This document shows positions 35,737 through 44,272 of a stretch of DNA of 64,000 bases, in pieces. The notes beneath the pieces are model-generated. The model had not been told where the DNA came from. It worked only from the letters and a program-made list of their open reading frames with translations, and did not search any database. The translations under genes and the position numbers were made by a program. The stretch comes from Sphingobacteriaceae bacterium. Lineage in GTDB: Bacteria > Bacteroidota > Bacteroidia > B-17B0 > Aurantibacillaceae. The stretch's first letter is position 1. Each line of letters opens with the position of its first letter. The stretch covers positions 237,667 to 301,666 of the forward strand of contig JADJMM010000009.1 of assembly GCA_016709575.1 (NCBI GenBank), written 5' to 3'.

Positions 35737-36641
35737 TCGTGCAAAGGACACAAACCATTTGCGGCAGTTGTCATTTTCTTACACCGTTTTCCTTTTTTAG
35801 TTTTAGCAGCACATTGTACTGAAACAGTTTTTGTTTTTACAGAATCATTTTCGGATTTGTGTTGGTTCTCGACTACGCTTGAACTGACATGGTGTTTAAA
35901 ATTCCAATCTTTTGTATTGATAACAGATTCAAACTGTTCTTCCAAATTGTCAGGCAATTCGCTAAAGAAATCAAGGTTTGTTATTTTCTCAACCGAATCA
36001 ATAGTACAAACATAGTTTTGCAATCCATTTATTGGCGTAGACACATTTGGTAAAATAAAACTTATGGCTTTGTAAGTTTGTTCTTGGTGACGGATAATTA
36101 TTTTGTAAAATAAATTGGGAATGGGAATTTTTCCTTCTCCCAACTTTGACAAATTAATTTCAAAAACAGGACCGCTAACAATAATCACTTCTCCGTATTC
36201 TTTTCCCCAATTTCTGCTTAGCTCTTCCAGCATCTTCCATTCGCCACGATTTAACTCTGTAGTTTGCGGCGCGCAATTGCTGTAATCAAATGTTTCATGC
36301 ATGGCTTGTTCGCTAAACGACATGTCCTCGCAAGGAACTAAATGTCCTTTATCAAAACCTGAAGCTGAGTAATCATTACTTTTTGCCTGAGGAGAATCCA
36401 ATAACGGATCTTTCACAAACGAACCTTTGCGTTCTAAATTAGCTAATGCTAAATGTTCTTTCGTTAACGAATAAAAAGTCCAAGCCGGTAATTTGTATTT
36501 AGTGTTGAAACCAATTTCGTAAAAGGCGTGCTTTACAAAGGAAATTTCATTGGCGTTTGTTGCAGTAACTTTGTTGAGAGAATACGTTTGTGAAAATGAA
36601 ACACAAGAGAAAAATAAAAATCCTAAAACTAATTTCCTCAT
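35733..36641 (-). CDS. Secreted DNA/RNA non-specific endonuclease
   Basis: About 302 residues starting at 36641 (MRKLVLGFLFFSCVSFSQ, signal peptide). The upstream in-frame ATG at 36704 reads through a DNA repeat (SRKDAKAQS) and is rejected. The nuclease core has the DRGH-type motif DKGHLVPCEDM (catalytic His) and an Asn-containing metal region (NCAPQTTELNRGEWKMLEE). Behind it is a linker encoded by a REP-like repeat (HVSSSVVENQ) and a Cys/His-rich tail (CAAKTKKGKRCKKMT...GLCPLHD) that looks like a small zinc-binding knuckle. It probably degrades external nucleic acids for nutrients. Confidence 0.9.
   Translation of the reverse strand: MRKLVLGFLFFSCVSFSQTYSLNKVTATNANEISFVKHAFYEIGFNTKYKLPAWTFYSLTKEHLALANLERKGSFVKDPLLDSPQAKSNDYSASGFDKGHLVPCEDMSFSEQAMHETFDYSNCAPQTTELNRGEWKMLEELSRNWGKEYGEVIIVSGPVFEINLSKLGEGKIPIPNLFYKIIIRHQEQTYKAISFILPNVSTPINGLQNYVCTIDSVEKITNLDFFSELPDNLEEQFESVINTKDWNFKHHVSSSVVENQHKSENDSVKTKTVSVQCAAKTKKGKRCKKMTTAANGLCPLHD
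35864..35889. repeat. REP-like repeat inside the nuclease coding sequence
   Basis: Reverse complement of the 5967-5992 element with one mismatch over about 24 bases. It is translated in frame as part of the linker between the nuclease core and the Cys-rich tail. Confidence 0.82.
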
Positions 36642-36647
36642 AATTTT

Positions 36648-36677
36648 ACTTTGCGCCTTAGCGTCTTTGCGAGAAAC
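36648..36677. repeat. gcgccttagcgtctttgcgag intergenic repeat
   Basis: ACTTTGCGCCTTAGCGTCTT followed by TGCGAGAAAC fills the space between the yqgE stop and the nuclease start. When translated it creates the false N-terminal extension SRKDAKAQSK. Confidence 0.85.
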
Positions 36678-36678
36678 A

Positions 36679-37218
36679 TTAGTTAAGATTCGGATCAAAA
36701 CCAATATTGGAAAACACTTTGTACGATTCTTTTATTTTTTCCAACTCATCACCCCACATGGCTTTGTGGTCGCCTTGCAAAACTAATGCAGGTTCAGATT
36801 CATTGTTGAACCAAGCTTTTTGAATTAACTCGTCTTTTAATTGTCCCGCTGTCCAACCCGAATAACCCATAAAGAATTTCACGTTATGTGTTTTTACTTT
36901 TCCGTGATCAATCATGTGTGCTAGTTCAAAAAAATCTCCGCCCCACCATAAATCATCTTTTATTTGAATGCTATCACTTAAGTTCTTTCCTAAATTGTGT
37001 ATATAATACAATTGGTCTTTCGAAACAGGCCCGCCTTCAAATATTGGGAAATTACCATTTTTGATATGGGGAAATAAATCACGGAGCAGGTATTCAGTTT
37101 TAAAATTCAAGACAAATCCCAACGAGCCTTCATCATTATCCTCAGTTAAACAAATAACCGCCCGTTTAAAATACCCGTCTTGTAACATCGGGTGCGCTAT
37201 TAAAAAATCGCCTTGCAT
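36679..37218 (-). CDS. YqgE/AlgH family protein
   Basis: A 179-residue protein of the UPF0301 (YqgE/AlgH) family. It starts at 37218 with MQGDFLIAHPMLQDGYFKRAVICLTE, the normal family beginning. The ORF upstream to 37353 is translated repeat DNA and is rejected. Further signatures are GFVLNFKTE, FEGGPVSKDQLYYIHN and FFMGYSGWTAGQLKDELIQKAWF. Its biochemical role is not established; it has been tied to transcription and alginate control in other phyla. The nuclease gene follows 37 bases later on the same strand. Confidence 0.92.
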   Translation of the reverse strand: MQGDFLIAHPMLQDGYFKRAVICLTEDNDEGSLGFVLNFKTEYLLRDLFPHIKNGNFPIFEGGPVSKDQLYYIHNLGKNLSDSIQIKDDLWWGGDFFELAHMIDHGKVKTHNVKFFMGYSGWTAGQLKDELIQKAWFNNESEPALVLQGDHKAMWGDELEKIKESYKVFSNIGFDPNLN

Positions 37219-37241
37219 AAGGGCTAAATTAATAAAAATGC

Positions 37242-37325
37242 GCCACAAAATCACCAAAACACAAAATCCCACAAAAAACATCAAGCACAGTTTGGTGGGA
37301 TTTAGAGCTTTAGTGTTTTCGTGGC
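37242..37325. repeat. Long imperfect palindrome
   Basis: Outer arms GCCACAAAATCACCAAAACAC and GTGTTTTCGTGGC, and inner perfect arms AAATCCCAC (37264-37272) / GTGGGATTT (37295-37303), bracket a 22-base loop. It lies upstream of yqgE and looks like a mobile intergenic repeat, not a terminator. Confidence 0.65.
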
Positions 37326-37387
37326 TAATTGTTGAAACACCAATAAGAATCATACGATTTTAGTAATTAAATTCATGCAATAAATTG

Positions 37388-37395
37388 TACATTTG
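37388..37395 (+). promoter_or_regulatory. TAnnTTTG -7 box of pdxH
   Basis: TACATTTG is an exact match to the phylum's -7 consensus, 14 bases before the ATG at 37409. No clear TTG at -33, and the leader would be very short. Confidence 0.42.
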
Positions 37396-37408
37396 GAAAA
37401 ACAATTTT

Positions 37409-38059
37409 ATGGGAGCTTTACGAGACGAAATAAAAAAATTGAGAGAGGATTTCATTAAAGGCACCTTAACCGATGCAGCTGCAAAGAAGAATCCGTTTGA
37501 GCAATTCGAATTATGGTTAGGTCAGGCTGTTGAAGCAAAAATCCCTGAAGTACAAGCTACAACTTTAAGCACAGTTTCTAAAGAAGGAAAGCCAAGTTCG
37601 CGTATTGTTTATTTACGTGAGTTTGAAAATAATCAGTTCTGGATTTACGGAAATTATAATTCAAGAAAAGCAATGCAGATGGATGCGAATCCAAATGTGA
37701 GCTTAAATTTTTTCTGGCCGGATTTAGAAAGACAAATTCGTATTGAAGGAACAGTTACAAAGTGCGATGCTTCTTATAGCGATAATTATTTTAATAACCG
37801 ACCAACCGATTCTAAAATTGGTTCGTGGGCTTCCAATCAAAGTGGTGTTTTAAAAAGCAGAGATGAATTAGAAGAAGCGGTAGAAAATATCAGAAAGAAA
37901 TTTGAAGGAAAAGAAATTACCCGTCCACCTTTTTGGGGTGGCTGGGTGTTGAAAGCAAATTATTACGAATTCTGGCAAGGAAGAAAAAGCCGTTTGCACG
38001 ATAGAATTTCATATACATTAGAAAAAGAAAATTGGACCATTAGGCGCTTAGCGCCTTAA
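37409..38059 (+). CDS. pdxH: Pyridoxamine 5'-phosphate oxidase
   Basis: A 216-residue FMN enzyme that makes pyridoxal 5'-phosphate from the pyridoxamine or pyridoxine form. It starts MGALRDEIKKLREDF at 37409, with a TTG at 37385 rejected because it precedes the promoter box. FMN- and PLP-site motifs: PSSRIVYLREF, YGNYNSRKAMQMDANPNVSLNF, LERQIRIEGTV, SKIGSWASNQSG, RPPFWGGW and EFWQGRKSRLHDRI. It ends with the conserved RLAP, whose codons form part of a perfect hairpin. Confidence 0.96.
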   Translation: MGALRDEIKKLREDFIKGTLTDAAAKKNPFEQFELWLGQAVEAKIPEVQATTLSTVSKEGKPSSRIVYLREFENNQFWIYGNYNSRKAMQMDANPNVSLNFFWPDLERQIRIEGTVTKCDASYSDNYFNNRPTDSKIGSWASNQSGVLKSRDELEEAVENIRKKFEGKEITRPPFWGGWVLKANYYEFWQGRKSRLHDRISYTLEKENWTIRRLAP

Positions 38060-38087
38060 TGAGATCCTGAAACAAGTTCAGGATGAC
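38042..38087. repeat. Two adjacent palindromes at the 3' end of pdxH
   Basis: AGGCGCTTAGCGCCT (38042-38056) covers the last sense codons of pdxH. ATCCTGAA/TTCAGGAT with an ACAAG loop (38064-38084), followed by GAC, is a REP-like element of the family seen at 63090. No T tract follows, so they are not standard terminators. Confidence 0.72.
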
Positions 38088-38108
38088 TACCGAATACTAA
38101 ATAGACTT

Positions 38109-39170
38109 ATGACAAAGAAAGAAAAAATAAAAAATTTCGACATCAACGGCATTGGCGATACAACTGCAGGGATGTTTGGTTTACCTTTTAGTTTAGAGGA
38201 ATGTGAAACAGTTTTAATTCCTGTGCCGTGGGAAGTAACTGTTAGTTATGGAGGAGGAACTGCTAACGGACTGAAAGCCATTCACGAAGCATCATATCAA
38301 GTGGATTTGTATGATCCATTGGTAAAAGACGCTTGGCAAATGGGAATTGGTATGGATAAGGAAAATAAAACAATCCGTAGCAAGAGTACAACGTTGCGCA
38401 AAAAAGCAGAAGCATTAATTGATGCAATGGCTGCTGGAAAAGATGTGAGTAAAAATAAAGTTCATCAAAAATCCATTAAGGAAATTCACGAAGGTTGTTT
38501 GTGGATGAACAAAACAGTTAAAGAGCGCGTTGAATTTTATTTAAATCAAAATAAAATTGTTGGTTTAATTGGCGGTGATCATTCTACACCATTAGGCATG
38601 ATGCAAGCTTTAGCAGAGAAATTTGGAAAGTTTTGTGTGTTGCAAATTGATGCGCATGCTGATTTAAGAATTGCATACGAAGGCTTTGAATTTTCACACG
38701 CTTCTATTATGTACAACGCTTTAAAAATAAAAGAAGTTGAGAAATTAGTACAAGTGGGGATTAGAGATTATTGTCAGGAAGAATTAGATATCATCAACGG
38801 TTCAAAAGGACGAGTAAAAACATTTTTCGACCGCGACATAAAGCATACGATGTACAATGGTGATTCGTGGGATCGAATTTGTAACCGTATTGTAAACGAG
38901 TTACCACAAAAAATCTATTTAAGTTTTGATATCGACGGATTGGATCCGAAACTTTGTCCGAATACAGGAACTCCCGTAGCTGGTGGTTTTGAGGTCGAAC
39001 AAATCTTATTCTTATTAGAGAAAGTGGTAAAATCTGGTAAACAAATTATTGCTTTTGATATTAATGAAGTTACTCCAGGTAAAGGAAGCGATTGGAATGA
39101 GAATGTTGCAGCTCGTTTACTTTACAGAATTGCCAATATGGTGGCGATGAGTAATGGGAGGAAGGCTTAG
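38109..39170 (+). CDS. Agmatinase/arginase family protein
   Basis: A 353-residue ureohydrolase. The dinuclear manganese motifs are complete: GGDHS (155-159), DAHADLR (181-187) and SFDIDGLDP (272-280). The family splits guanidino compounds such as agmatine, arginine or formiminoglutamate to urea or formamide. The N-terminal 35 residues and an insert (about 90-130) are typical of the Bacteroidota agmatinase-like group, for which the true substrate is not settled. It lies 50 bases after pdxH with a REP-like palindrome between. Confidence 0.9.
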   Translation: MTKKEKIKNFDINGIGDTTAGMFGLPFSLEECETVLIPVPWEVTVSYGGGTANGLKAIHEASYQVDLYDPLVKDAWQMGIGMDKENKTIRSKSTTLRKKAEALIDAMAAGKDVSKNKVHQKSIKEIHEGCLWMNKTVKERVEFYLNQNKIVGLIGGDHSTPLGMMQALAEKFGKFCVLQIDAHADLRIAYEGFEFSHASIMYNALKIKEVEKLVQVGIRDYCQEELDIINGSKGRVKTFFDRDIKHTMYNGDSWDRICNRIVNELPQKIYLSFDIDGLDPKLCPNTGTPVAGGFEVEQILFLLEKVVKSGKQIIAFDINEVTPGKGSDWNENVAARLLYRIANMVAMSNGRKA

Positions 39171-39172
39171 TT

Positions 39173-39201
39173 TTGTTTATTGAGAATTTTCATTATCTTT
39201 A
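39173..39201 (+). promoter_or_regulatory. Bacteroidota-type promoter for the FG-GAP T9SS gene
   Basis: TTG (39173-39175), 18 bases, then TATCTTTA (39194-39201), one base off the TAnnTTTG consensus. It sits 15 bases before the ATG at 39216. Confidence 0.5.
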
Positions 39202-39215
39202 TTAAGTAAAATTTT

Positions 39216-40832
39216 ATGAATGAGAAGATTCTATGCTCTTTTTTAATTTGTTTTTTCATTAGATTAAATTCACAAGTTTGTTTTAATCTATCTGACACAG
39301 GTGCGATAGTTCCAACTTGCTTTCCTGAGATACCTATGTGCGCAGATTTTAATAACGATGGCAATCTGGATTTTGTGTTGAATGAAACTACTAATTTAAG
39401 AGTTTATATAGGTAATGGAACAGGAAAATTTACTCCAGGAAGCATACACCCATCGTCTGGGTTATCCAGTGATGTAGTTACCGCCGATTTTAATGGAGAT
39501 GGAAATATTGATATTTCTACCTGCTCTGGTTCCACAGCTATTGCCTCTGTCTTTTATGGAAACGGAGCGGGTAATTTTTCTAGAGTTAATTATCCTATAT
39601 TAAGCGCATGTGAAGAGCCGATAGAAACGGCTGACTTTAATAATGATGGCAATATGGATATAATATGCGCAAGTTCAACATCATTACAAATTTTGCTTGG
39701 AAACGGTCTAGGTACATTTAGTGTGTCGGCATTTAGTCGACCAGTTATGCCGATTTTTCTTGGTAATAGCGATATTCGTTGTGGAGACTTTAATGGGGAT
39801 GGAAATATGGATGTAGCAGATTTTACTCCCGGTTCTTTAGGTATTTGTTTAGGAGATGGTATTGGAAACTTTAGTGTTAGTGTAACTTATACGACAGGTA
39901 TTTATGGTTTAGCGGTAAACATAACCGACTGTGCTGATTTGGATAAAGATGGAAATATGGATTTGATGACTACTGATAGGTCAGGTCTTTTTGGTTGTTG
40001 GATATTTAAAGGAAATGGTTCTGGAGGATTTACCTCACCTACATTCATTTCAACATTCACACAAAACTATCAGATGACGGCATCCGACGTAAATGGTGAT
40101 GGAGCTATTGATTTGGTTTTTTCAGATTTCGGAGGACCAATGGCCCCTAGTGCTGAAGTTTTAATTAATTTGGGTTTTGGCACTTTTGCTCCGCCGCAAG
40201 TCTTTTCTATAGGTATTGCCTTTTTCTCTACCTCTTATAGGAGTCATGGAATTTCATGTGGGGATTTTAACAATGATGGAATCAATGATATAGTAATTGC
40301 AAATTCATTTGCTGCATTTTATCCTCCATATTCTGTGCTATTAAATTCTGGTCCTAGTGTAAAAGCTAATTCGAGTGCTTCATTAATCTGCGTAGGTCAA
40401 ACCGCAACATTAACTGCAACCGGAGCAAATAATTATTTATGGAACACGAGCTCAACTTCATCAGTAATCACAGTTTCTCCAGCAACAACTACATCATACG
40501 TTGTTAGAGGTACAGCCTTTGGTTGTGTAAACTATGCTATCGTTACTCAATCAGTTTCTCAATGCGTTGGGGTAAATCAAATCTCAGGAGCAAACAATGA
40601 ATTAAAAATTTATCCAAATCCTTCTAGCGGACAGTTTGTTTTGGAATTCGAAAACGTAAAAGAAAAAACAGAAGTAAAAGTTGTAAATGCAATTGGTCAA
40701 ACTGTTTTAAGAAGAACTATTTCAAATACTGATAAAATAAATTTAAATATTTCTGATCAAGCCAGTGGTGTTTATTTTGTTGAAGTAAATGCGGACGGAG
40801 AAAATTATAGAGCGAAGATAATCAAAGAGTAA
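39216..40832 (+). CDS. FG-GAP/VCBS repeat protein with T9SS sorting domain
   Basis: A 538-residue surface protein. After a signal peptide (about 1-20), seven FG-GAP/VCBS blades each carry a calcium-binding DxDxDG loop (ADFNNDGNLD, ADFNGDGNID, ADFNNDGNMD, GDFNGDGNMD, ADLDKDGNMD, SDVNGDGAID, GDFNNDGIND), enough for a beta-propeller, about residues 40-370. A short Ig-like region (ICVGQTATLTATGANNYLW) precedes the sorting domain (IYPNPSSG ... GVYFVEV ... KIIKE). It probably binds ligand or matrix on the cell surface, exported by the type IX system. A promoter of its own lies just upstream. Confidence 0.92.
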   Translation: MNEKILCSFLICFFIRLNSQVCFNLSDTGAIVPTCFPEIPMCADFNNDGNLDFVLNETTNLRVYIGNGTGKFTPGSIHPSSGLSSDVVTADFNGDGNIDISTCSGSTAIASVFYGNGAGNFSRVNYPILSACEEPIETADFNNDGNMDIICASSTSLQILLGNGLGTFSVSAFSRPVMPIFLGNSDIRCGDFNGDGNMDVADFTPGSLGICLGDGIGNFSVSVTYTTGIYGLAVNITDCADLDKDGNMDLMTTDRSGLFGCWIFKGNGSGGFTSPTFISTFTQNYQMTASDVNGDGAIDLVFSDFGGPMAPSAEVLINLGFGTFAPPQVFSIGIAFFSTSYRSHGISCGDFNNDGINDIVIANSFAAFYPPYSVLLNSGPSVKANSSASLICVGQTATLTATGANNYLWNTSSTSSVITVSPATTTSYVVRGTAFGCVNYAIVTQSVSQCVGVNQISGANNELKIYPNPSSGQFVLEFENVKEKTEVKVVNAIGQTVLRRTISNTDKINLNISDQASGVYFVEVNADGENYRAKIIKE

Positions 40833-41171
40833 TCAGTACAACTTCTTTGCCATTTTCACAATTTCAGTAAGCGTTTTGATGGGCAAATCCTTTTCAGGAT
40901 TTAAGTAAATCACTTTTATTTGCTTACGGCCTTCTTGCTCTAATTTTGGATGTTTCATTAAATGGCCTTTTATAAATCCTACATACAATTTATTTGATTT
41001 TGTAGAATAACTTAAATAGCAAAATGTTTTCGTTTTAAAATAATACATGGCGGTCATGTATTTAAATTGTTCATCCAAACCTTGCTCCATAAGCCATTTC
41101 CTTAAAAACAACATGCAGCTTTGTTGCGGCTCGGGTTGTTTTAAAAAATAGTTTTCTAAAGGATTAAGCAT
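40833..41171 (-). CDS. DUF1801 domain protein
   Basis: A 112-residue protein of the DUF1801/YdhG fold (frataxin-like alpha/beta sandwich): KWLMEQGLDEQFKYMTAMYYFKTKTFCYLSY and KLYVGFIKGHLMKHPKLE are diagnostic. The function is unknown. It abuts the stop of the convergent T9SS gene with no gap. Confidence 0.82.
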   Translation of the reverse strand: MLNPLENYFLKQPEPQQSCMLFLRKWLMEQGLDEQFKYMTAMYYFKTKTFCYLSYSTKSNKLYVGFIKGHLMKHPKLEQEGRKQIKVIYLNPEKDLPIKTLTEIVKMAKKLY

Positions 41172-41182
41172 TCAGCAAAAAT

Positions 41183-41519
41183 TTATTCTTCTGTATCTAA
41201 ATGGAACTTGTGTAAAAAACGATGTAACACAGGAGCAAATACAACCGCCACAATAGTCAAAAAGCAACGCCACTGTAAATAGCATAAATAGATGCAAAAA
41301 TTTTTGCTCCATCAGTTGGTGCAGCATCAATTGGTCCCATGCCCGTTAAATCATACTCGCGTTTAAAAGACTATCCACCCAAGTTAAACCAAATAAATAC
41401 TTGTAACCAATCATTCCCATTAAAAGAGAAAGTAATAGTATGACAAAAGCGACAAACGCATTTCTGAGTATGGAATTGTAATAATTTTTTTTATGAGGTA
41501 ATGCTTTTACGTTTCTCAT
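41183..41519 (-). CDS. Two-helix membrane protein with channel-like pore loop (two frameshifts)
   Basis: This gene shows only when frames are joined on the minus strand. The ATG at 41519 gives MRNVKALPHKKNYYNS, a first helix (AFVAFVILLLSLLMGMIGY), a loop (WVDSLLNASMILTGMGPID), a second helix (IYAIYSGVAFLTIVAVVFAPVL) and a basic tail ending TEE at 41183. Two single missing T (near 41366 and 41263) explain the breaks, and the repaired length is 112 residues. Two helices around a short amphipathic loop ending TGMGP are reminiscent of two-TM potassium channels (TVGYG), but that comparison is inference. It abuts trmB by 1 base. Confidence 0.72.
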
Positions 41520-41520
41520 A

Positions 41521-42187
41521 TTAGTTTATTTTAAAACAACAGTATTTAATTTTCTCACCTTTATCAGTAAATAATTTTTCGTAGTGTGTTTTTATGTTGA
41601 TTAATTCTTCTCTTCCGGCAGGACAATTATTGTATAAATCGTTAGTATGAATAAGCAATTCAAATTTATTCTCTGCGATAACTTCTAAAGTGTATTCGTA
41701 AAAACTGGTGCTGTCGGTTTTAAATGAACTAAGCCGCCCGGCTTTAAAAATTTCTTGTAGCGGTTAATAAACATCATATGTGTTAAGCGTTTTCTAGCCC
41801 GGGTTTTTTGCGGTTGAGGGTCTGGAAACGTGATCCAGATTTCACTCACTTCATTTTCGCTAAAGCAGTGGTCAATAAAATCAATCCGCGTTCTTACAAA
41901 AGCAACATTGTTTAATTTAGAATTCAATGCTTCACTAGCGCCCGTCCAAATACGGTTACCTTTTATATCAACGCCAATGTAATTTTTATTGGGATTATTT
42001 TTGGCAAGACCAACACTGTATTCGCCTTTACCGCAACCCAATTCTAAAACTATAGGATTTTCGTTTTTAAAGTACTCTTTATGCCATTTCCCACTAAGGG
42101 CAAACCTGCTTGTATATTCTCGAAATACAAGGTAAAACAGTTGGTAAAACTATTAAAATCAACAAATTTCTCCTGTTTTGAGGGCAT
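41521..42187 (-). CDS. trmB: tRNA (guanine-N7-)-methyltransferase TrmB (two frameshifts)
   Basis: TrmB makes m7G46 in tRNA from S-adenosylmethionine. The SAM motif VLELGCGKGEYSVGLA and the signatures IGVDIKGNRIWTGA, VAFVRTRIDFIDH and SEIWITFPDPQPQK are in the central frame (41685-42041). A frame change near 42078 leads back to the start MPSKQEKFVDFNSF at 42187. A missing A near 41708 leads on to the C-terminus (FYEYTLEVIAENKFELL ... CCFKIN), stop 41521. The total is about 222 residues, normal size. Broken twice, but the pieces fit exactly, so sequence error is likely. Confidence 0.9.
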
Positions 42188-42219
42188 ATAGAATCTGAAT
42201 TAATTAATGCAAAGTTAAA

Positions 42220-42248
42220 TTAATGTTGCAAACTTTTTAGTACTTTTA
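42220..42248 (+). promoter_or_regulatory. Candidate pyk promoter
   Basis: TTA (42220-42222), 18 bases, TACTTTTA (42241-42248), one base off TAnnTTTG; the ATG follows 8 bases later at 42257. Confidence 0.32.
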
Positions 42249-42256
42249 GACTTAAT

Positions 42257-43690
42257 ATGAGCTCACTATTTAACAGAACCAAAATTGTAGCCACTATGGG
42301 TCCGGCTACAGCCGATATAGCGGTTTTAGAATTAATGTTTATTAACGGTCTCGACATTTGTCGTATCAATTTTTCACATGGCGATTATACTGCCGTTGAA
42401 GAAACCGTAAAAAACATCCGCACCTTAAACAAAAAATTAAATTACCACGTTGGTATTTTGGCCGATTTACAAGGTCCGAAATTACGTATCGGGATGGTAA
42501 AGGATAATAAAGTGGTTTTAGTTGAAGACCAAGAGATCACTATCACCACAACTGAATGCGAAGGTGATGAAAACAGAATTTATATTACTTACCCGCAATT
42601 TCCGAGAGATGTTAAAGCTGGTGAAACAGTTTTAATTGATGATGGTAAATTGCATTTGAAAGTTCTTTCTACAAATGGTAAAGATGAAGTAAAATGTAAA
42701 ATTTTAATTGGCGGAAATTTATCTTCTAAAAAAGGAGTGAATCTTCCCAACACAAAAATTTCATTACCGTGTTTAACACCGAAAGATTTAAAGGATTTGG
42801 ATTTTGCTTTAGAACATGATTTTGATTGGATTGGTTTATCGTTTGTTCGTTCTGTAACTGACATCGCTGATTTAAAAGACATCATTTACAAAAAAGGAAA
42901 ACGTGCGCGTGTAATTGCAAAGATTGAAAAACCAGAAGCAATCAATGAAATCGATAATATTATTGATGTAACGGATGGTTTAATGGTAGCCCGTGGTGAT
43001 CTAGGTGTTGAAATGCCAATGGAGCAAGTACCTATGTTACAAAAAATGATGGTACAAAAATGTATTCAAGCTTCTAAACCTGTAATCATCGCTACTCAAA
43101 TGATGGAGAGTATGATTACAAGTTATACTCCAACACGTGCTGAAGTTAACGACGTAGCCAATGCTGTAATGGATGGGGCGGATGCTGTAATGTTAAGTGC
43201 AGAAACTTCAGTAGGAAAATATCCGGTGAAAGTTATTGAAATCATGCGCCGTATTATTACTCAAGTAGAAAAATCTGCCGAAAGTATTTATTACCGCGAA
43301 CATGCTCCCGAAATAAAAACGATTACTTACGTTACAGACAGTATTTGTTTTAACGCTTGTCAGTTAGCGCATCATTCAGGTGTAAAGGCAATTATTAGTA
43401 TGACCAATAGCGGTTATACTGCATTTAAACTAGCAAGTCACCGACCAAAAGCTCACGTATATATTTTTACTGATAATTTATCTTTACTAACTACATTAAG
43501 TTTAGTGTGGGGTGTACAAGGTTTCTATTACGATAAATACGAGAGTACCGATCAAACTATTTCTGATTTAATTCAGTTTGTGAAGAAAAGGGAATTGGTA
43601 AAGCAAGACGATCTGGTAATTAATATCGCGAGTATGCCAATGAAAGAGAAGGGGCGTACTAACATGATGAAATTAAGTCACGTTATTTAA
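42257..43690 (+). CDS. pyk: Pyruvate kinase
   Basis: A 477-residue pyruvate kinase, the last ATP-forming step of glycolysis. Motifs: TKIVATMGPAT, DICRINFSHGDY, ILADLQGPKLRIG, the B-domain (about 70-165), IAKIEKPEAINEID (catalytic Lys, Glu), MVARGDLGVEMP and MDGADAVMLSAETSVGKYP. The C-terminal domain (about 350-477) is complete. No frameshifts. The SGNH gene follows after 3 bases. Confidence 0.97.
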   Translation: MSSLFNRTKIVATMGPATADIAVLELMFINGLDICRINFSHGDYTAVEETVKNIRTLNKKLNYHVGILADLQGPKLRIGMVKDNKVVLVEDQEITITTTECEGDENRIYITYPQFPRDVKAGETVLIDDGKLHLKVLSTNGKDEVKCKILIGGNLSSKKGVNLPNTKISLPCLTPKDLKDLDFALEHDFDWIGLSFVRSVTDIADLKDIIYKKGKRARVIAKIEKPEAINEIDNIIDVTDGLMVARGDLGVEMPMEQVPMLQKMMVQKCIQASKPVIIATQMMESMITSYTPTRAEVNDVANAVMDGADAVMLSAETSVGKYPVKVIEIMRRIITQVEKSAESIYYREHAPEIKTITYVTDSICFNACQLAHHSGVKAIISMTNSGYTAFKLASHRPKAHVYIFTDNLSLLTTLSLVWGVQGFYYDKYESTDQTISDLIQFVKKRELVKQDDLVINIASMPMKEKGRTNMMKLSHVI

Positions 43691-43693
43691 TAC

Positions 43694-44269
43694 ATGAATT
43701 GGGAAACTATTTTATTTATTGGTGACAGTATTACGAATGGCGCAAGGTCGTATCTTTCGTTTGCTGAATATACCGGAGATATGCTGGAAAAAACTACAGG
43801 TAAAACGTGGAACATAATGAATTTTTCCTGTAATGGAATTACAGCGAATGATCTTAATAAATTGGTAACAGAGGATTTTGGTGCATTATCTGCATGTAAT
43901 TCTTCCCTTGTAGTAGTGCTTATAGGTACAAATGACGCCAAGGAACAAACAAATGAAGTTGATTTTAGAATTGCATATAATCAATTACTAACTAAAGCTA
44001 AATTACTCTCGCAAAATAAAAACGTGTTGGTTGTAAAATTACCTCAATTTCAAAAAGGAATAATGTTGCCTTATCAATTAAGCATGAATACCAGCATAGA
44101 GAAATATAATCAAATCATTTCGGAACTGGTTGAAAAGCACAAGGTTTTTTTTGTTGAAATAGATTGTGGTCCGGAACATTTTTTTGATGGTGTTCATCTT
44201 AATAGGGAGGGAGCATTGCATTTTGCGTCAGGTATAACAGAACTTATTCTTTCAAAACGCGGAATTTAA
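43694..44269 (+). CDS. SGNH/GDSL hydrolase family protein
   Basis: A 191-residue cytoplasmic SGNH hydrolase. Block I is FIGDSITNGARS (nucleophile Ser), block III is VLIGTNDAKE (Gly, Asn), and the catalytic Asp-His pair is FFDGVHLNREG near the C-terminus. There is no signal peptide. Such enzymes deacylate sugars or lipids. It starts 3 bases after pyk and ends 3 bases before the epimerase gene, so a role as a sugar O-acetyl esterase linked to the epimerase product is a reasonable guess from position. Confidence 0.88.
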   Translation: MNWETILFIGDSITNGARSYLSFAEYTGDMLEKTTGKTWNIMNFSCNGITANDLNKLVTEDFGALSACNSSLVVVLIGTNDAKEQTNEVDFRIAYNQLLTKAKLLSQNKNVLVVKLPQFQKGIMLPYQLSMNTSIEKYNQIISELVEKHKVFFVEIDCGPEHFFDGVHLNREGALHFASGITELILSKRGI

Positions 44270-44272
44270 ACC

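Noticed and set aside
36642..36704. Upstream start for the nuclease (ATG at 36704)
   Set aside because: The extra residues are translated repeat DNA, and the signal peptide begins only at 36641.
37219..37353. N-terminal membrane helix on YqgE
   Set aside because: It is encoded by an 84-bp palindromic repeat, and YqgE proteins start at the MQGDFLIAHP motif.
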